The position numbers and the translations under genes are program-made. A DNA stretch of 64,000 nt from Sulfurimonas sp. (GTDB lineage: Bacteria > Campylobacterota > Campylobacteria > Campylobacterales > Sulfurimonadaceae): NCBI GenBank assembly GCA_021648285.1, contig JAKITC010000001.1, positions 1 to 64,000 of the forward strand, written 5' to 3'. Positions 62,572 through 64,000 of this stretch are shown here, in pieces (position 1 is the first letter of the stretch; each line of letters opens with the position of its first letter). The notes beneath the pieces were generated by a model, which was not told the DNA's origin, ran no database searches, and worked only from the letters and a program-made list of their open reading frames with translations.

Positions 62572-62973
62572 CTAAAACTTATATTTCTGCATATTCTTTT
62601 TATTATATATATCAGCATCAGTAGCGTTTGTATCTACTGTAACATTTGCATCAGCAGGAGTTTTTTTTTCTACCACTATAACAATACCATTCTCTTTGAC
62701 ATACTCTTCTATATCTTCATCTGTCATTTTTACATAAGTTGCATAATCTACAACACAACCCCCGTTCCTTTCGACATATTTTTGAGCAGTTTTTTTCGCA
62801 GCAAAGCCAAAGTTTTTCTTCATCGTTCCATGTTGTTCATTTCCGATTACATAAAAGGCAGTTTTTGAACCTATTAGTTTAATTGTTGTCACATCTATTA
62901 TATAGCTTGGTATTTTTCTCTCAAAGGCACTAAGAGATAAAGTGAGTAAGATTATTAGTAGTATAGTTTTCAT
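62572..62973 (-). CDS. NosL-like periplasmic protein
   Basis: A 133-residue secreted protein with a signal peptide (about 1-16, LSLSA-FER). TAFYVIGNEQHG and FAAKKTAQKYVERNGGCVVDYATYVKM resemble the FAxxxxAxxFxxxxGGxVxxFxE region of NosL copper proteins, but the N-terminal NosL metal site is missing. A copper-handling role is only a guess. The start ATG at 62973 is preferred over 62985 because the signal peptide then begins properly. No nos genes are nearby. Confidence 0.6.
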   Translation of the reverse strand: MKTILLIILLTLSLSAFERKIPSYIIDVTTIKLIGSKTAFYVIGNEQHGTMKKNFGFAAKKTAQKYVERNGGCVVDYATYVKMTDEDIEEYVKENGIVIVVEKKTPADANVTVDTNATDADIYNKKNMQKYKF

Positions 62974-63103
62974 ATTGTAATCCATTTAGTAAAATTTAAT
63001 AGTAATGATAGCAATTTAATTGTTTATTTAATATAAATAGTTGTTAAGAAAGAGTAAGTAAAAAAAATAGAGAATAGATAGTTAGGCTTGGAGGAAATTT
63101 AAA

Positions 63104-63145
63104 TCTGCCTCAAAAGAGGCTAGCTTTAGTGCCTAAGCGGCTAGC
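63104..63145 (-). repeat. Dispersed 41-nt repeat, copy B
   Basis: On the minus strand it begins GCTAGCCGCTTAGGCACTAA and ends in GCCTC-TTTT-GAGGC-AGA. It matches the repeat at 15324-15364 closely along its length, including the terminal hairpin. It lies in the 3' region of the peroxiredoxin transcript. The rest of 62986-63103 is AT-rich and shows no gene. Confidence 0.6.
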
Positions 63146-63148
63146 ACT

Positions 63149-63176
63149 CAGTATATAGGTTCTTGCTCATATACTG
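63149..63176 (-). terminator. Hairpin after the 2-Cys peroxiredoxin
   Basis: CAGTATAT and ATATACTG form an 8-bp stem with a 12-base loop, about 12 bases after the peroxiredoxin stop. No U-run follows directly on the minus strand, so it may be a processing or stability stem working with the GCCTC hairpin of the repeat behind it. Confidence 0.4.
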
Positions 63177-63187
63177 AATTTAATAAA

Positions 63188-63784
63188 TTAAAGCTCACCC
63201 TCATGCTTACCTAAGTATTCAGCCACACCTTCAGTAGTAGCTTTCATGCCTTCGTCACCTTTTACCCAACCAGCAGGACATACTTCACCATGCTCATCAG
63301 TAAACTGCATTGTATCTACCATTCGTAACATCTCATCAATGTTACGACCAAGTGGTAAGTCATTAACAACAGAGTGACGAACAACACCTTTACCATCGAT
63401 AAGAAATGATCCACGTAGAGCAACTGCTTCACCAAATAGTACATCATAATCCTTAGAGATTTGTTTTGTAAGGTCTGCTACCAGTGGGTAACCAACACGG
63501 CCAATACCACCAGCATTGATTGGAGTCTCTCTCCATGCAAAGTGAGAGAATTGACTGTCTACAGATACGCCGATTATATTAACACCACGATCTTTAAAGT
63601 CTTTTAGTCTATGATCAAAAGCGATAAGCTCTGATGGGCATACAAAAGTGAAGTCTAGTGGGTAAAAGAATAAAACTGTACCTTTTTCACCAAAGTTTTC
63701 TGATAATTTAAAGTCTTCAACGATTGAGCCGTCACCTAAAACTGTAGTTGCCGTAAAGTCTGGAGCTGTATTTGTTACTAACAT
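63188..63784 (-). CDS. Typical 2-Cys peroxiredoxin (AhpC/TSA family)
   Basis: A 198-residue peroxiredoxin. The peroxidatic Cys49 is in LDFTFVCPSEL and the resolving Cys169 in GEVCPAGWVKG, the typical 2-Cys dimer layout. It reduces hydrogen and organic peroxides, probably with a thioredoxin system. A 19-bp palindrome like that of rubrerythrin lies 88 bases upstream, so PerR control is possible. Confidence 0.96.
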   Translation of the reverse strand: MLVTNTAPDFTATTVLGDGSIVEDFKLSENFGEKGTVLFFYPLDFTFVCPSELIAFDHRLKDFKDRGVNIIGVSVDSQFSHFAWRETPINAGGIGRVGYPLVADLTKQISKDYDVLFGEAVALRGSFLIDGKGVVRHSVVNDLPLGRNIDEMLRMVDTMQFTDEHGEVCPAGWVKGDEGMKATTEGVAEYLGKHEGEL

Positions 63785-63869
63785 ATATAATGTCCTTGTG
63801 TTTTAATATGCTGAAATTTTAACTAAAAATTATTAACAAATCTTCTCTTATATAAAGTAGTAAAGTTTT

Positions 63870-64000
63870 TTAAGGATAATTTTTATCTTTTATAACTCTT
63901 CTCTTATTGCCACCACCATATAAAATAATTTCAAAACACACACCATCTTTAGTATTGTTGACATTCAACTTTCCTGAGCTATGGTTTTCAATCACTACTT
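63870..64000 (-). CDS. Histidine kinase C-terminus (cut by window edge)
   Basis: The minus-strand frame ending at 63870 codes IENHSSGKLNVNNTKDG and VCFEIILYGGG, then NKRRVIKDKNYP and stop. This matches the last part of a histidine-kinase ATPase domain (the NHxxGKL...N...G..F.I.L pattern). Most of the gene is outside the window, so its sensor and partner are unknown. Confidence 0.6.
   Translation of the reverse strand, partial: VVIENHSSGKLNVNNTKDGVCFEIILYGGGNKRRVIKDKNYP
63872..63890. promoter_or_regulatory. Palindrome like the rbr operator, upstream of peroxiredoxin
   Basis: AAGGATA-ATTTT-TATCTTT is a 7-5-7 palindrome with one arm mismatch. Its first arm and spacer equal those of the candidate PerR site at 3341-3359. 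It lies 88 bases before the peroxiredoxin start and overlaps the end of the kinase gene, so chance similarity in AT-rich sequence is possible. Confidence 0.4.

Noticed and set aside
1-64000. tRNA genes or CRISPR arrays
   Set aside because: No GGTTCRAATCC-type T-arm with matching acceptor stem was seen outside coding genes, and no regularly spaced direct repeats with unique spacers were found.

Overview
The window is AT-rich and densely coded. It most resembles a Campylobacterota (epsilonproteobacterial) chromosome, probably close to Sulfurimonas; this is inferred from gene families and gene order, not from a search. Supporting signs are a PerR-catalase-rubrerythrin oxidative-stress block, the MqnP prenyltransferase of the futalosine menaquinone route, many TTG/GTG starts, 4-11 nt gene overlaps, and the order rpsB-tsf-ABC ATPase-fliR-highly acidic protein-gmk-tatA-argS, which I remember from Campylobacter jejuni (Cj1182c to Cj1175c). 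No tRNA, rRNA or CRISPR array was found.

Layout: 1-127, edge of an IS1182-like element. 174-3867, oxidative-stress block: ankyrin heme helper, catalase, thioferritin-like protein, rubrerythrin, PerR. 3864-9978, miaA, then a tight operon mqnP, two unknowns, ftsW, murG, dedA and a DUF420 protein. 9986-11336, cytochrome b and Bcp peroxiredoxin, each preceded by a copy of an unusual structured repeat. 11363-15106, an ABC importer followed by nnrS. 15107-17280, a long structured leader with rpsB-tsf. 17281-17994, an IS30 transposase relic and an orphan gene. 18250-31151, a complete 13-gene nuo operon (nuoCD fused, nuoG short). 31194-36894, the second half of the ribosomal/flagellar block (ABC ATPase, fliR, acidic protein, gmk, tatA, argS). 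The nuo operon and transposase relic therefore sit inside a gene order that is continuous in Campylobacter.

36974-42590 is an RND-MFP-TolC efflux operon with a TetR repressor and a clear 21-bp operator. Next come an L,D-transpeptidase, an acetyltransferase, an NhaC antiporter, and a HipBA-type toxin-antitoxin pair whose hipA is frameshifted. 48403-51223 is a three-gene peptidoglycan-recycling operon (amidase, DUF819 membrane protein, Ala-Glu-type epimerase). 51229-54782 holds an HD-GYP protein, a pentaheme cytochrome c and NhaA.

54858-59129 is a MoxR ATPase/VWA system with a BRCT-like plus LRV-like partner, interrupted by an MNT-HEPN toxin-antitoxin pair. The window ends with a degenerate GGDEF response regulator, a Pif1/RecD-like helicase, an EamA transporter, a NosL-like protein, a 2-Cys peroxiredoxin and the tail of a histidine kinase.

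The most unusual signals are: (1) a 72-nt in-frame coding repeat, tipped by a palindrome whose arms co-vary, shared by the acidic protein gene and the VWA gene and matching the 3' end of argS; (2) the duplicated structured element upstream of cytochrome b and bcp; (3) a dispersed 41-nt repeat at 15324 and 63104; and (4) a shared 19-bp palindrome upstream of rubrerythrin and the 2-Cys peroxiredoxin.
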